Assembly: GCA_052084925.1 (NCBI GenBank)
Contig: JBQDEV010000013.1
Span: forward strand, 24,095-88,094
Direction: 5' to 3'
DNA: 64,000 nt
Source of the DNA: CmP2 sp052084925
GTDB lineage: Bacteria > Actinomycetota > Actinomycetes > Actinomycetales > Micrococcaceae
The stretch's first letter is position 1. The number at the start of each line of letters is the position of its first letter. Under the pieces are notes generated by a model. That model was not told where the DNA came from, made no database searches, and was given only the letters and a program-made list of their open reading frames with translations. This document shows positions 16,412 to 26,031 of the stretch, in pieces. The translations under genes and the position numbers were made by a program.

Positions 16412-17179
16412 GTGGGACTTCTGGATAACCTGGAACGCGGCCTCGAGCGGGCTGTGCGATCTGCGTTCTCCGCCGGCGGCTCGCGATCAGTCAAGCCGGT
16501 GGAGATCGCCAATGCGCTGCGCCTGGCGATGGACAACGACTCCATTGTCGTGTCGGAAGGCCGCACTCTCGCGCCCAATGTCTTCACGATCTCGTTCAGC
16601 CCCGATAACTTCGAGCAGATCCGGCACTGGGGCACCGCCCTGGCCGAGGAGCTCTGCGACGACGCCATCCGCCACGCCAACGAACAGGGCTACACCCTCT
16701 CCGGTGGGGTGCGCGTGACCTTCATCGAGGAGGAGTCCGTGCGCTCCGGCAAGATCTCGGTGGAGACGACGACGGAACGCGATGAGGCACCTGTGCCCTC
16801 GGCCGCACCTGCACAGGCCCCGACTCCCACTCCGGCGCCTGTTCCGGCACCCGCACCGAGCCAGCCGGCCACCCGTCTGAAGCCCGTGCTCGACGTCGCC
16901 GGCACCAAGTACGCCCTGAACTCGGACTCCGTGGTGCTGGGCCGTGCCACCGACGCCGACATCACCCTGGACGACCCAGGCGTCTCCCGCCGTCACCTCG
17001 AGGTGACTACTCGCGGCAGCACCATCACCGCAGTGGATCTGGGCTCCACGAACGGTTTTTTCGTCAACGGCCGCAAGGTCCAGGGCTCGGCCACGCTGCG
17101 CCACGGCGATTTGATCACGGTCGGCCGACAGCGCATCATCTTCCGTATGCTTCCTGATCGCACCGGAGGTGACCGTTGA
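16412..17179 (+). CDS. fhaA: FhaA: DUF3662 and FHA-domain protein
   Basis: 255 residues from GTG 16412 (ribosome-binding site AAGGAG about 8 nt upstream), starting VGLLDNLERGLERAV. Residues 1-115 are the DUF3662 domain, a Pro/Thr-rich linker follows (about 125-150), and the C-terminal FHA domain has LGRATDADITLDDPGVSRRH and DLGSTNGFFVNG. In mycobacteria FhaA is a substrate and phosphothreonine-binding partner of PknB that regulates peptidoglycan synthesis. It is the first gene of the cluster through pknB; a TAGTAT -10-like hexamer lies at 16375-16380. Confidence 0.93.
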   Translation: MGLLDNLERGLERAVRSAFSAGGSRSVKPVEIANALRLAMDNDSIVVSEGRTLAPNVFTISFSPDNFEQIRHWGTALAEELCDDAIRHANEQGYTLSGGVRVTFIEEESVRSGKISVETTTERDEAPVPSAAPAQAPTPTPAPVPAPAPSQPATRLKPVLDVAGTKYALNSDSVVLGRATDADITLDDPGVSRRHLEVTTRGSTITAVDLGSTNGFFVNGRKVQGSATLRHGDLITVGRQRIIFRMLPDRTGGDR

Positions 17180-17700
17180 GCGAGCTCGCCGTTGCCGCAC
17201 TCCGCATCGGCCTGCTGGCCGTCATCTGGGTCCTCATCATCGCCGTCGTCGCCTCACAGGGCCGCGACCTGATGGTCGGCCGCCGCAATAAACTCGGCGG
17301 CTCCAAGAAGGCCCAGCGCGCCGCCGCCCGTGCCGAAGAAGCAGATAACGCTCCGGCTCCCGCGCCTGAGGATTCCGCACCGCAGACCGGCCAGACCCAG
17401 CAGCGCACCCTCGCCTCCCAGCTCGTCGTCACTGAGGGTCCGCTCCAGGGCACCGTCATCGACCTGCACGGCGCCCCGCTCATGCTCGGCCGTGCCGCGG
17501 AGGCCGACCTGATTCTCGACGACGACTACGTCTCCGGCCGCCACGCCCGCCTCTTCCCGCAGGGGTCCCGCTGGTTCCTCGAGGACCTCGGCTCCACCAA
17601 CGGCACCTACGTCAACGGCGCCCAGCTCGCCCGCACCGTGGCCGTGGAACCGGGCACCCCCATCCGCATCGGCAAGACCGTCCTGCAGCTGAGAGCCTGA
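17176..17700 (+). CDS. fhaB: FhaB/FipA-partner FHA-domain protein
   Basis: 174 residues starting at a TTG that overlaps the fhaA stop, with GGAGGTGA just upstream. An N-terminal membrane anchor (VAALRIGLLAVIWVLIIAVV) and a cytoplasmic FHA domain (LGRAAEADLILDDDYVSGRHARLF, DLGSTNGTYVNG) make it the FhaB (FipA-binding) type. It binds phosphothreonine on division proteins and links kinase signalling to the divisome. The close coupling to fhaA and pstP supports one operon. Confidence 0.93.
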   Translation: MSELAVAALRIGLLAVIWVLIIAVVASQGRDLMVGRRNKLGGSKKAQRAAARAEEADNAPAPAPEDSAPQTGQTQQRTLASQLVVTEGPLQGTVIDLHGAPLMLGRAAEADLILDDDYVSGRHARLFPQGSRWFLEDLGSTNGTYVNGAQLARTVAVEPGTPIRIGKTVLQLRA

Positions 17701-17704
17701 GTCG

Positions 17705-19387
17705 ATGCCCCTGGTGCTCCACTACGCCGCCCGCTCCGATGTGGGTCGAGTCCGGTCGAAGAACGACGACTCGGCTTATGTGGGGCGCCATCTTGCCGTC
17801 GTCGCCGACGGCATGGGCGGACATGTGGGCGGCGACGTCGCCTCGGCCTCCACCGTGCTGGACCTCGCCCCGCTGGACCACACCCACCACGCGGACCCCT
17901 CGACCGTGCTGGCCGATGAGATCCAGAACGCGAATCTGATCCTCAACGACCTCGTCAACACCAACCCGAAGCTCGCCGGCATGGGCACCACCTGCACCGC
18001 GCTGCTGCTCGAGGGCTCCACCCTGCACCTGGCGCACATCGGGGATTCGCGCGCCTACCGGCTCAAGGACGACGAGTTCGCCCAGATCTCCCGCGACCAC
18101 ACCTTCGTGCAGCGCCTCATCGACGAGGGCCGCCTGGACCCGGCCGAGGCCGAAACCCACCCCCACAAAAACGTGCTGATGCGGGTGCTCGGCGACGTCG
18201 ATGCCTCCCCTGAACTCGACCTCGCTGTCTACGACGCCGCCCCCGGTGAGCGCTGGCTGCTGTGCTCCGACGGCCTCAACGCGGTGGTGCCCGACCACGT
18301 CATCGAGCAGAAGCTGCGCCACGGCACCGACCTGCGCTCCATCGTGCACGAGCTGGTGGACCTCACTCTCGCTGGCGGTGCCCCCGATAACGTCACCATC
18401 GTGGTGTTCGAGGTGGCTGAGACGCCCAGCGAAGAGCCCGGCAAAGACGAGGACAGTGAGGACCGGGTCTCCGACACCGCCCGCGCCGCCGCCAGTGCGA
18501 GCACCAACGGCAGCGACCACGACACCGTGTCCGCGGCCCTGCTGCGCGAAGATCTCGAATCCCGCCCGCACGAGCTGGTGGGTGCGGCCCAGCTGGCCAC
18601 CAACACCGATCAGATCCCCATCGTCACCCGGGCCTCCACCCAGAAGCGCGCCGCCACCCTGCTGCACGGCAACGAGGAGGAGCAGCTGGACCGGGCGTCG
18701 GCCGGGGCCGTCACCGCTTCCACGCCCGCGTCGTCGGGCGTCAGCGCCGGCACCCGGTCGCCCCAGGCCACCGCGACAGCCTCCGCCTCGACCCCTGGTG
18801 CGGCGGGCACCGCCACCTCCAAGACCGACCCTGCCGGTGAAGACACTCCGCGCCGCAAGCCCTGGCGCTCCTGGCCGCTGATCACACTGGCCGCCGTGCT
18901 CGCCCTGTTCTTCGTGGGTGCACTCGTGGCCTCCTACCTGTGGACGCAGTCCCAGTACTACGTCGGCGCCGAGGACGACCACGTGGCCATCTATCGCGGC
19001 GTCTCCCAGGATCTGGGACCGATCCGGCTCTCCGGCGTCGAGGAAAGCACCGACATCGCCCTGGACCGCCTGCCCGCGTACTCCCGCCAGCGCGTCGAGT
19101 CCGGGCTGCCCGCCCAGGATGAGCAGCACGCCCGCGACATCGTGGCCGACCTGCGCGACAATCTGACCCCGGAGGCCCCGCCAGTGGCCACCCCCGAGCC
19201 CAGTGACACCGCTTCCCCGAGCCCCGATCCCACCGATTCCAGCCCGAGCCCGTCGCCGACGGACTCGGAGCCGAGCCCGACTTCGACCGCCACCGACCTG
19301 CCCTCGCCGATCCCTTCGGTGCCCGGGTCTTCGGCCCAAGTGTCCATCGGCGGCGCCGCCGCCGGAGCGATGGGAGGCAACCGCTGA
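17705..19387 (+). CDS. pstP: PstP: PP2C-type Ser/Thr phosphatase
   Basis: 560 residues. The PPM catalytic domain (about 1-240) has the metal-binding motifs DGMGGH, HIGDSRAYRL, CSDGLN and GGAPDNVTIVV. A disordered Ala/Ser/Thr linker is followed by one membrane segment (about residues 395-417) and an extracytoplasmic domain with a Pro/Ser/Thr tail of about 60 residues (ATPEPSDTASPSPDPTDSS). PstP dephosphorylates PknA, PknB and their substrates. It lies 4 bp after fhaB and overlaps rodA by one base. The long extracytoplasmic tail is a variable feature of the group. Confidence 0.93.
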   Translation: MPLVLHYAARSDVGRVRSKNDDSAYVGRHLAVVADGMGGHVGGDVASASTVLDLAPLDHTHHADPSTVLADEIQNANLILNDLVNTNPKLAGMGTTCTALLLEGSTLHLAHIGDSRAYRLKDDEFAQISRDHTFVQRLIDEGRLDPAEAETHPHKNVLMRVLGDVDASPELDLAVYDAAPGERWLLCSDGLNAVVPDHVIEQKLRHGTDLRSIVHELVDLTLAGGAPDNVTIVVFEVAETPSEEPGKDEDSEDRVSDTARAAASASTNGSDHDTVSAALLREDLESRPHELVGAAQLATNTDQIPIVTRASTQKRAATLLHGNEEEQLDRASAGAVTASTPASSGVSAGTRSPQATATASASTPGAAGTATSKTDPAGEDTPRRKPWRSWPLITLAAVLALFFVGALVASYLWTQSQYYVGAEDDHVAIYRGVSQDLGPIRLSGVEESTDIALDRLPAYSRQRVESGLPAQDEQHARDIVADLRDNLTPEAPPVATPEPSDTASPSPDPTDSSPSPSPTDSEPSPTSTATDLPSPIPSVPGSSAQVSIGGAAAGAMGGNR

Positions 19388-20787
19388 TGACCGACGTGAT
19401 CTCACCTTCGCGCCCGCGCCGCACCACCGAGCTGGTGCTGCTGATCATCGCCTTGAGCATCTCCACGGGTGCCAACTACCTGGCCCTGATCGGCATGGAT
19501 CTGCCCGCCGATACCGCCTTCTGGGTGCAGTCCAGCGCCCTGGCCGTGCTCGCCTTGGCCTTCCACGTGTTCCTGCGGGTGCGCGCCAAGTACGCCGACC
19601 CTTACATCCTGCCCATCGTCGTCACCCTGAACGGCATCGGCATCGCGATGATCCACCGGCTCGACGTCGCCAACGGCACCAACGCTGCGTCGTCCCAGCT
19701 GCTGTGGACCGCCCTGGCGATGATCATGGCCATCGCCCTGCTCTGGTTCCTGCGCGACCACCGCATCCTGCGCAAGTGGACCTACCTGTTCCTCGCCGCC
19801 TCCGCTCTGCTGCTCCTGCTTCCGCTGATCCCGGGCCTCGGCATGGAGATCAACGGCGCGCGGATCTGGATCAACGTGGGTATCGGCTCCTTCCAGCCCG
19901 GTGAGATCGCCAAGATCACCCTGGCCATCTTCTTCGCCGGATACCTCTCCGCGAACCGCGACCTGATCCTGCTGGCCGGCAAGAAGATCGGGCCGATGAC
20001 ATTCCCCCGCTTCCGCGACATGGCGCCGCTGGTAATCGCCTGGGCTGTCTCCATGGGCGTGCTCGTGTTCCAGCGCGACCTGGGTTCCGCCATCCTCTAC
20101 TTCTCCCTGTTCATGGCCATGATCTACCTGGCCACCTCGCGTGTGTCCTGGATTGTGCTCGGCGGGGCGTTGGCCCTGGTCGGTGCGGTCGTGGCCGTGC
20201 AGATCTTCCCCCACGTCTCCGGGCGCTTCGATGCCTGGCTCAACGCCTTCGCCCCCGAGAACGTGCAGTCGACGTCATTCCAGATCGTGCAAGGGCTGTT
20301 CGGCATGGCCTCCGGCGGGCTCGTGGGTACCGGTTTGGGCGGGGGACGCCCGGATCTGATCCTGTACTCGAACTCCGACATGATCGTCGCTTCCCTCGGC
20401 GAAGAGCTGGGCTTCATCGGCCTGGCCGCGATCATCGTGCTGTTCGTGCTGCTCGTGACCCGGATGATGCGTGCCGCCCTGGGCGCGCGCGATTCCTTCG
20501 GCAAGTTGCTGGCCTCCGGTCTGGCCTTCACGCTGGCCATCCAGTGCTTCGTGGTGATGGGCGGTGTGATGCGGGTGATTCCGCTGACCGGTCTCACCAC
20601 CCCGTTCATGGCCGCCGGCGGCACCTCGCTGCTGGCCAACTGGCTGATCGTCACCCTCGTGCTGGTGGTCTCACATGCGGCCCGCCGTCCCGTTGTTGTC
20701 GGGCCCATGGTCAATGCCTCCGGCGATGGCGCAGGCACCGCCGACCGCGCCGTGTCCACATCGAAACGCGGAGGTGAGGACCAGTGA
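19387..20787 (+). CDS. rodA: FtsW/RodA-family SEDS glycosyltransferase
   Basis: 466 residues with about ten to twelve membrane segments and SEDS signatures: INGARIWINVGIGSFQPGEIAKI, FQRDLGSAILYFSLF, GLFGMASGGLVGTGLGGGRP and GEELGFIGLAAI. SEDS proteins polymerise lipid II into glycan strands; in this cluster the partner transpeptidase is the next gene, pbpA, whose GTG overlaps the rodA stop by four bases. Called RodA rather than FtsW from gene order. Confidence 0.93.
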   Translation: MTDVISPSRPRRTTELVLLIIALSISTGANYLALIGMDLPADTAFWVQSSALAVLALAFHVFLRVRAKYADPYILPIVVTLNGIGIAMIHRLDVANGTNAASSQLLWTALAMIMAIALLWFLRDHRILRKWTYLFLAASALLLLLPLIPGLGMEINGARIWINVGIGSFQPGEIAKITLAIFFAGYLSANRDLILLAGKKIGPMTFPRFRDMAPLVIAWAVSMGVLVFQRDLGSAILYFSLFMAMIYLATSRVSWIVLGGALALVGAVVAVQIFPHVSGRFDAWLNAFAPENVQSTSFQIVQGLFGMASGGLVGTGLGGGRPDLILYSNSDMIVASLGEELGFIGLAAIIVLFVLLVTRMMRAALGARDSFGKLLASGLAFTLAIQCFVVMGGVMRVIPLTGLTTPFMAAGGTSLLANWLIVTLVLVVSHAARRPVVVGPMVNASGDGAGTADRAVSTSKRGGEDQ

Positions 20788-22247
20788 ATCAGGCGATTCG
20801 CAATGCCTGGACCGTGACCGTCCTGCTGTTCTTGGTGCTCCTCGGCGCCGCCTCCTACATTCAGGTCATCGGCGCCGAGACCCTGAACAACAACGAGCAC
20901 AATTCACGCCAGATCTATCAGCAATTCGGCTCCCACCGCGGCCCGATCCTGGTCGACGGGGCCCCGATCGCCGAATCCGTGCCCGCCGATTCGGAGAACT
21001 TTGAATACCAGCGTCAGTACAACAACACGGAGCTCTATTCGGGGCTGACCGGGTTCTATTCGCTGAACTACGGCGCGACCGGGTTGGAATCGAAGCTCAA
21101 TGACGTGCTCTCCGGCACCTCTGACAACCAGTTCGTGGACCGTGCTCGAGCGCTGTTCACCGGCGAGCAGGTCGAAGGCGCTCAGGTCGAGCTGACCATC
21201 GACCAGGACATCCAGGAGCTGCTCTACTCCAAGCTGCCCGAGGGTATTTCTGCTTCTGCCGTCGCCACGGACCCCACCACGGGGCGCATTCTCGGCATGG
21301 TCTCGCGTCCGAATTACGACACGAACGATCTCGCCGTGCACTCCGGGTCCCAGGCGGCAGCCAACATGGAGGAGATCCAGGCCAGCGGTGCCAGCCCGTA
21401 TCGGAACAGTGCAACTCAGGATGCGGTTGCTCCTGGATCGACCTTTAAGTTGATCGACACCATCGCCATGTTGGAATCCGGCGACTACACCCCGGACGGC
21501 ACCCTCGATCTGCCCAACTCGATCGACTTGCCCCAAACAGAGAACACGATCAGCAACTTCGGCGGCGGCATCTGCGCCAATCGCAACAGCGCGGATTTGG
21601 GTTGGATCTTCGCACAATCCTGCAACACCCCCTTCGCGACCGCAGCGATGGACCTCGGACAAGACGCGATCCGCGACGTTGCCGAGCGCTTCGGATTCAA
21701 CCAGAGCTTCGAGATGCCCCTTCCCGTCCAGGGATCCTCGTTCCCGACGGAGGACATCGCCGACGCCACGCTGGCCCAGTCGTCACTCGGCCAGGTCGAT
21801 GTGCGCGCCAGCGCTCTCCAGATGAATATGGTCGCGGCCGGCATCGCCAACGGCGGCGTCGTCATGAAGCCCCAGCTGGTCGAATCAGTCCGCGGCCCCG
21901 ACCTGAGCTTGCTCGAGGAATTCGAGCCCGAGGTCTTCAGCGAAGCGACCGATGAAGATATCGCCGCAGACGTGACCGAGATGATGCGCAGGGCAGTCCA
22001 AGAGGGTACCGCCTCCACGTCCGGATCCTCCTCCGTCGACTGGGCCGCTAAGACGGGCACAGCGCAGAGGGGCACCAAGAACGACGCGGGCGAAGAAATG
22101 GTCAATTCATGGATCACCGCGTTTGCACCCGCGGATGACCCACAGATCGCGGTAACACTTGTATATGAGAACGTTCCGTACAGCACGGGCAGCAGTCTGA
22201 CGGTGAGCAATATGAAAGACATCATGGAAACGGTGGTGACACAGTGA
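20784..22247 (+). CDS. pbpA: PbpA: class B penicillin-binding protein (transpeptidase)
   Basis: 487 residues starting at GTG 20784. One N-terminal membrane segment (TVTVLLFLVLLGAASYIQVI), a non-catalytic domain, then a transpeptidase domain with SxxK motif GSTFKLID, SxN motif QSCNTP and KTG motif AAKTGTAQ. It crosslinks peptidoglycan in the periplasm-equivalent space as partner of RodA. Its codon use in the second half looks less biased towards GC3 than neighbours. It overlaps rodA and the pknA gene by four bases each. Confidence 0.93.
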   Translation: MNQAIRNAWTVTVLLFLVLLGAASYIQVIGAETLNNNEHNSRQIYQQFGSHRGPILVDGAPIAESVPADSENFEYQRQYNNTELYSGLTGFYSLNYGATGLESKLNDVLSGTSDNQFVDRARALFTGEQVEGAQVELTIDQDIQELLYSKLPEGISASAVATDPTTGRILGMVSRPNYDTNDLAVHSGSQAAANMEEIQASGASPYRNSATQDAVAPGSTFKLIDTIAMLESGDYTPDGTLDLPNSIDLPQTENTISNFGGGICANRNSADLGWIFAQSCNTPFATAAMDLGQDAIRDVAERFGFNQSFEMPLPVQGSSFPTEDIADATLAQSSLGQVDVRASALQMNMVAAGIANGGVVMKPQLVESVRGPDLSLLEEFEPEVFSEATDEDIAADVTEMMRRAVQEGTASTSGSSSVDWAAKTGTAQRGTKNDAGEEMVNSWITAFAPADDPQIAVTLVYENVPYSTGSSLTVSNMKDIMETVVTQ

Positions 22248-23977
22248 GGCCGACATCGGGAATCACGCTGGGTGGGCGGTACCAGCTGACCGATCGCATT
22301 GCCATTGGCGGCATGGGCGAGGTCTGGAAAGCACGCGACAAGGTCCTGGGGCGCATCACCGCCGTCAAGATCCTCAAGGAGGAGTACACGGGCGACCCCA
22401 ACTTCCTCCGTCGTTTCCGTGCGGAGGCACAGCACACGGCGTTGCTGAACCACCCCGGCGTCGCCAACGTCTTCGACTACGGCGAGGAAGAGGGCTCCGG
22501 TTACCTGGTCATGGAGCTGGTGCCCGGGCAGCCACTGTCCGCCATCCTGGAGCGCGACAAGGTGCTCTCCCCGGACCGCACGCTGAACATCATCGCCCAG
22601 ACTGCTCGCGCGCTCTCGGCCGCCCACGCTCAGGGGCTCGTGCACCGCGACATCAAACCCGGCAACCTGATCATCGATCAGAGCACCCGGGTCAAAGTCA
22701 CCGACTTCGGCATCGCCCGCCTCGCCGACCAGGTGCCGCTCACCGCCACCGGCCAGGTCATGGGCACCGCCCAGTACCTGGCGCCCGAGCAGGCCACCGG
22801 GCAGCAGGCCACCGGCTCCTCCGACATCTACTCGCTCGGCGTCATCGGCTACGAGTGCCTCGTGGGACGCCGCCCGTTCACCGGGGAATCCCAGATCGCC
22901 ATCGCCCTGGCCCAGGTCAACGACACCCCGCCGCCGCTGCCCGATTCCATCCCCGAGCCGGTCCGCGCCCTGATCATGTCCATGCTGGCCAAGGACCCGG
23001 CTGATCGTCCCGCCGACGCCAACCAGCTGGCCACCGCCGCCGAATCCCTGCGCCGCCAGGACACCGCCGGTGCAGTGAAGGCCGTTCCCGGCATGGCAGC
23101 GTTCCTCGCGACTCCGCCGGCGGCAGCCGTACCGGACGAGGACGCCACCCAGGCCATCGCCACCCAGGCTGTGGACTACTCGGGCATGTCCGACACCCAC
23201 GCCACCCAGGTGATCAGCGACGGCGCTTCGGGCACCGCCTCCGGCACGGCCGCCATGCCCGTGGCACCGATTCCCGGTTCCGACGAATCACCCGCAGAGC
23301 GCACCCGCGTGGCCGGTGCTGCACCGCTGCACCAGCAGGACGACACCCTCCCGTCAGAGTCAGACCAGGACGATGATCCGTTCCGCGTCGATCCCGAGGA
23401 GCGCAGCAGCACCAAGAAGCGCAGCCCGTGGACCTGGCCGCTGGTCGGCCTGCTGATTCTCGTGCTGTTCACCGTTTTCGGGATGTGGCTGAACAACCGG
23501 GGTGGCGACGACGCCGAACCCGAGCCCACGCCCAGCCCCACCGTGTCCGAGACGACCGCCGTCGTCACCGTCAACGCCACCGACTACGTGGGCCGCGACG
23601 TCGACGAGGTGCGCACTGAACTCGAGGACCTGGGCTTCCAGGTCACCGCCACCGAGCGCGACGACGAGGCCGAGGCCGGCACCGTGCTCTCGCTCAACCC
23701 CACCGGTCAGCTCGACGAGGGCTCCGCCATCGAGGTCATCTACTCCAACGCTGCCCTGCTGGAAGAAGAGACCCCGACACCTACCCCCACGCCGACTCCC
23801 ACCCCAACTCCCACCGCCACCGTCACCGAGACGCAGGTCCCCACCCCGGAGCCAACCCAGGAACCGACTCAGGAGCCGACGCCGACCCCGACACCGACGC
23901 AGGAGCCCACTCCTACCCCGACACCGACTCCCACCCAGGAGCCGACCCCGACCGACGTCGGAACCAACGAGGAATAA
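22244..23977 (+). CDS. pknA: PknA-type Ser/Thr protein kinase with one PASTA domain
   Basis: 577 residues from GTG 22244. The kinase domain (about 11-275) has catalytic Lys42, HRDIKPGN (Asp136) and DFGIAR (Asp154). A linker rich in Thr-Gln (ATQAIATQ) precedes a single membrane segment, one PASTA repeat (DYVGRDVDEVRTELEDLGF onward) and a tail of about 70 residues made of TPTPTP and PTQEPT repeats. In mycobacteria PknA lacks PASTA; a single PASTA plus Pro/Thr tail is common in Micrococcales. It regulates growth and division by phosphorylating FHA and cell-wall proteins. Confidence 0.9.
   Translation: MRPTSGITLGGRYQLTDRIAIGGMGEVWKARDKVLGRITAVKILKEEYTGDPNFLRRFRAEAQHTALLNHPGVANVFDYGEEEGSGYLVMELVPGQPLSAILERDKVLSPDRTLNIIAQTARALSAAHAQGLVHRDIKPGNLIIDQSTRVKVTDFGIARLADQVPLTATGQVMGTAQYLAPEQATGQQATGSSDIYSLGVIGYECLVGRRPFTGESQIAIALAQVNDTPPPLPDSIPEPVRALIMSMLAKDPADRPADANQLATAAESLRRQDTAGAVKAVPGMAAFLATPPAAAVPDEDATQAIATQAVDYSGMSDTHATQVISDGASGTASGTAAMPVAPIPGSDESPAERTRVAGAAPLHQQDDTLPSESDQDDDPFRVDPEERSSTKKRSPWTWPLVGLLILVLFTVFGMWLNNRGGDDAEPEPTPSPTVSETTAVVTVNATDYVGRDVDEVRTELEDLGFQVTATERDDEAEAGTVLSLNPTGQLDEGSAIEVIYSNAALLEEETPTPTPTPTPTPTPTATVTETQVPTPEPTQEPTQEPTPTPTPTQEPTPTPTPTPTQEPTPTDVGTNEE
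23761..23965 (+). repeat. Pro/Thr-coding simple repeat at the 3' end of pknA
   Basis: Roughly 200 bp of imperfect hexanucleotide repeats (variants of CCGACACCGACT and CAGGAGCCGACC) encode the PT-rich tail of the kinase. Such runs are prone to in-frame length change between strains. Confidence 0.7.
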
Positions 23978-23986
23978 GGATCTTCC

Positions 23987-26008
23987 GTGGCTGACCAACG
24001 GATTCTCAACGGCCGATACGAACTCGGCGAGCTGATCGGACGCGGCGGCATGGCCGACGTCTACCAGGGGCGCGACCAGCGCCTCGGGCGCGCCGTCGCC
24101 GTGAAGATGATGCGCCCCGATCTGGCCCGGGACCCCCAGTTCCAGTCGCGCTTCCGCCGGGAGGCCCAGTCCTCGGCGTCGCTGAACCACCCCAACATCG
24201 TCGCGGTCTTCGACACCGGCGAGGAGGAGCTCACCGACCAGCACCAGCACGAAGTGGCCTGCCCCTTCCTGGTGATGGAATACGTCTCCGGCTCCACCCT
24301 GCGTGCCCTGCTGCGCGCCGGCGACGTCAGCATCGATCAGACCGTCACCTGGACCACCGGGGTCCTCGCCGCCGTGGCCTACTCCCACGACCACGGCATC
24401 GTTCACCGCGACATCAAGCCCGCCAACGTGATGGTCACCGACGCCGGCCAGGTCAAGGTGATGGACTTCGGCATCGCCCGCGCCCTCTCCGACTCCTCGG
24501 CCACCATGACCCAAACGCAAGCAGTGGTCGGCACCGCCCAGTACCTCTCCCCCGAGCAGGCCCGCGGTGAGCAGGTCGACTCCCGCTCCGATCTCTACTC
24601 GGTGGGCTGCCTGCTCTTCGAGCTACTCACCGGCCGCCCGCCCTTCGTCGGCGACTCGCCCGTCTCGGTGGCCTACCAGCACGTGCGCGAGGAGCCCCCG
24701 GTGGCCTCCGCCATCAACCCCGAGATCAGCCCCGCGCTGGACTCGGTGCTCGCCAAGGCCCTGGCCAAGGACGTCGACGCCCGCTTCCAGTCCGGTGAGG
24801 AATTCCGCGCCGCCCTGGCCGCCGCCCACCAGCACAGCACCCTCGTGACTGCCGCAGGTTCGGGTGCCGAGGACCACTCCGACGACGACGCAGCCACCAC
24901 CGTGCTCGCTGCCGGTGCCGTCGGCGCCGGGGAATCCGATGTCGCCCGGACGCAAGCCTTCTCCGCAGTCCAGGGCTCCTCCTCGGGCCAGCGCACCGGC
25001 CACGACGACACCCTGCACGGCCACCAGTTGGCCGCCCATCGCGAGCCCGGCGCCAACCCCGACCACCACGACGGGCATGACGGACACGGCGGGCATGACG
25101 ACGATGCCGTGTCCTCGGTGATGACCTCGCAGAACGCCCGCGATATCGACCAGCGGGAGCGCAAGTCGAACAAGCGCATCATCATCGCCATCGTCATGAT
25201 CCTCCTCGCCCTGGGCGCCGTGGCCGGCGGCTGGTGGGTGATGAACGAGATCAACCAGCGCAACATCGAGGCCAACCAGGTCACCGTGCCCGAGGTCGTC
25301 GAGATGACCCAGACCGATGCGCAGAACGAACTCACCCGGGCCGGGCTGCGCCCCATCGTCCAGGAAGTCCACGACGACGAGGTTCCCCGTGGCCAGGCCG
25401 TCGGCACCGACCCCGAGGCCGGGGAGATCATGCAGCGCGACGAGGAAGTTACCCTCAACATGTCGCTCGGCCCCGACCAGGTGGTCCTGCCTGAGGACCT
25501 GCAGGGCGCCTCCGAGGCCACCGCGCGCGACACTCTCGAGGAACTCGGTGTCAGCATCTCCTCGGTGGACTACGTGAACTCGGCGACCATCGAGCGCGAC
25601 CGTCTCGTCAGCACCAACCCGGAGCTGGGCTCCACCGTGGCCTATGGTTCCTCGGTGGCGTTGCAGATGTCCTCCGGCCAGGTCGAGGTGCCCTCGCTGA
25701 TGGGTATGACCGCCACGGAAGCCGAAGCCGCACTCGATGAACTGAGTCTCGGCGTTCAGGTCGAGGAGACCGAGGCCGAATCAGCGCCCGGCTCCGGCTT
25801 CGACACCGTCACCGATCAGTCGCACGCCGCCGGCGCAGCGGTGGATCAGGGTACCACCATCCGCGTCACGATCACCATCGAGGCGCCGGAGCCCGATCCG
25901 GAACCCACCGAATCCCCCAGCCCCACGGAATCCGACGACGAGGAGTCGCCCAGCCCGGACGAGTCCGACGAGGAGTCACCGAGCCCCGACGAGTCCGACG
26001 ACAACTAA
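23987..26008 (+). CDS. pknB: PknB: PASTA-domain Ser/Thr protein kinase
   Basis: 673 residues from GTG 23987. Kinase domain with Lys40, HRDIKPANV (Asp142), DFGIAR (Asp160) and the activation-loop Thr stretch TMTQTQAVVGTAQYLSPE. A juxtamembrane linker is unusually rich in His and Asp (for example HHDGHDGHGGHDDD). One membrane segment (RIIIAIVMILLALGAVAGGW) leads to three PASTA repeats that recognise muropeptide/lipid II, and an acidic SPSPDESDEE tail. PknB senses cell-wall fragments and phosphorylates FhaA, PstP and division proteins. It is the last gene of the cluster. Confidence 0.95.
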   Translation: MADQRILNGRYELGELIGRGGMADVYQGRDQRLGRAVAVKMMRPDLARDPQFQSRFRREAQSSASLNHPNIVAVFDTGEEELTDQHQHEVACPFLVMEYVSGSTLRALLRAGDVSIDQTVTWTTGVLAAVAYSHDHGIVHRDIKPANVMVTDAGQVKVMDFGIARALSDSSATMTQTQAVVGTAQYLSPEQARGEQVDSRSDLYSVGCLLFELLTGRPPFVGDSPVSVAYQHVREEPPVASAINPEISPALDSVLAKALAKDVDARFQSGEEFRAALAAAHQHSTLVTAAGSGAEDHSDDDAATTVLAAGAVGAGESDVARTQAFSAVQGSSSGQRTGHDDTLHGHQLAAHREPGANPDHHDGHDGHGGHDDDAVSSVMTSQNARDIDQRERKSNKRIIIAIVMILLALGAVAGGWWVMNEINQRNIEANQVTVPEVVEMTQTDAQNELTRAGLRPIVQEVHDDEVPRGQAVGTDPEAGEIMQRDEEVTLNMSLGPDQVVLPEDLQGASEATARDTLEELGVSISSVDYVNSATIERDRLVSTNPELGSTVAYGSSVALQMSSGQVEVPSLMGMTATEAEAALDELSLGVQVEETEAESAPGSGFDTVTDQSHAAGAAVDQGTTIRVTITIEAPEPDPEPTESPSPTESDDEESPSPDESDEESPSPDESDDN

Positions 26009-26031
26009 CCGCCGCACGGACCGCGCCGGCC

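Noticed and set aside
17612..19405. A 597-codon open frame on the minus strand
   Set aside because: It is antisense to pstP, is Gly/Arg-rich with no recognisable domain, and arises from the GC-rich codon pattern of pstP. The plus-strand frame has all PP2C motifs.
21485..23200. A 571-codon open frame on the minus strand
   Set aside because: It runs antisense across pbpA and pknA and contains no domain; both real genes have catalytic motifs on the plus strand.
23761..23965. CRISPR-like repeats at the end of pknA
   Set aside because: The short repeats are in-frame codons for a Pro/Thr tail with no spacers of constant length. No CRISPR array or cas gene is seen in the window.
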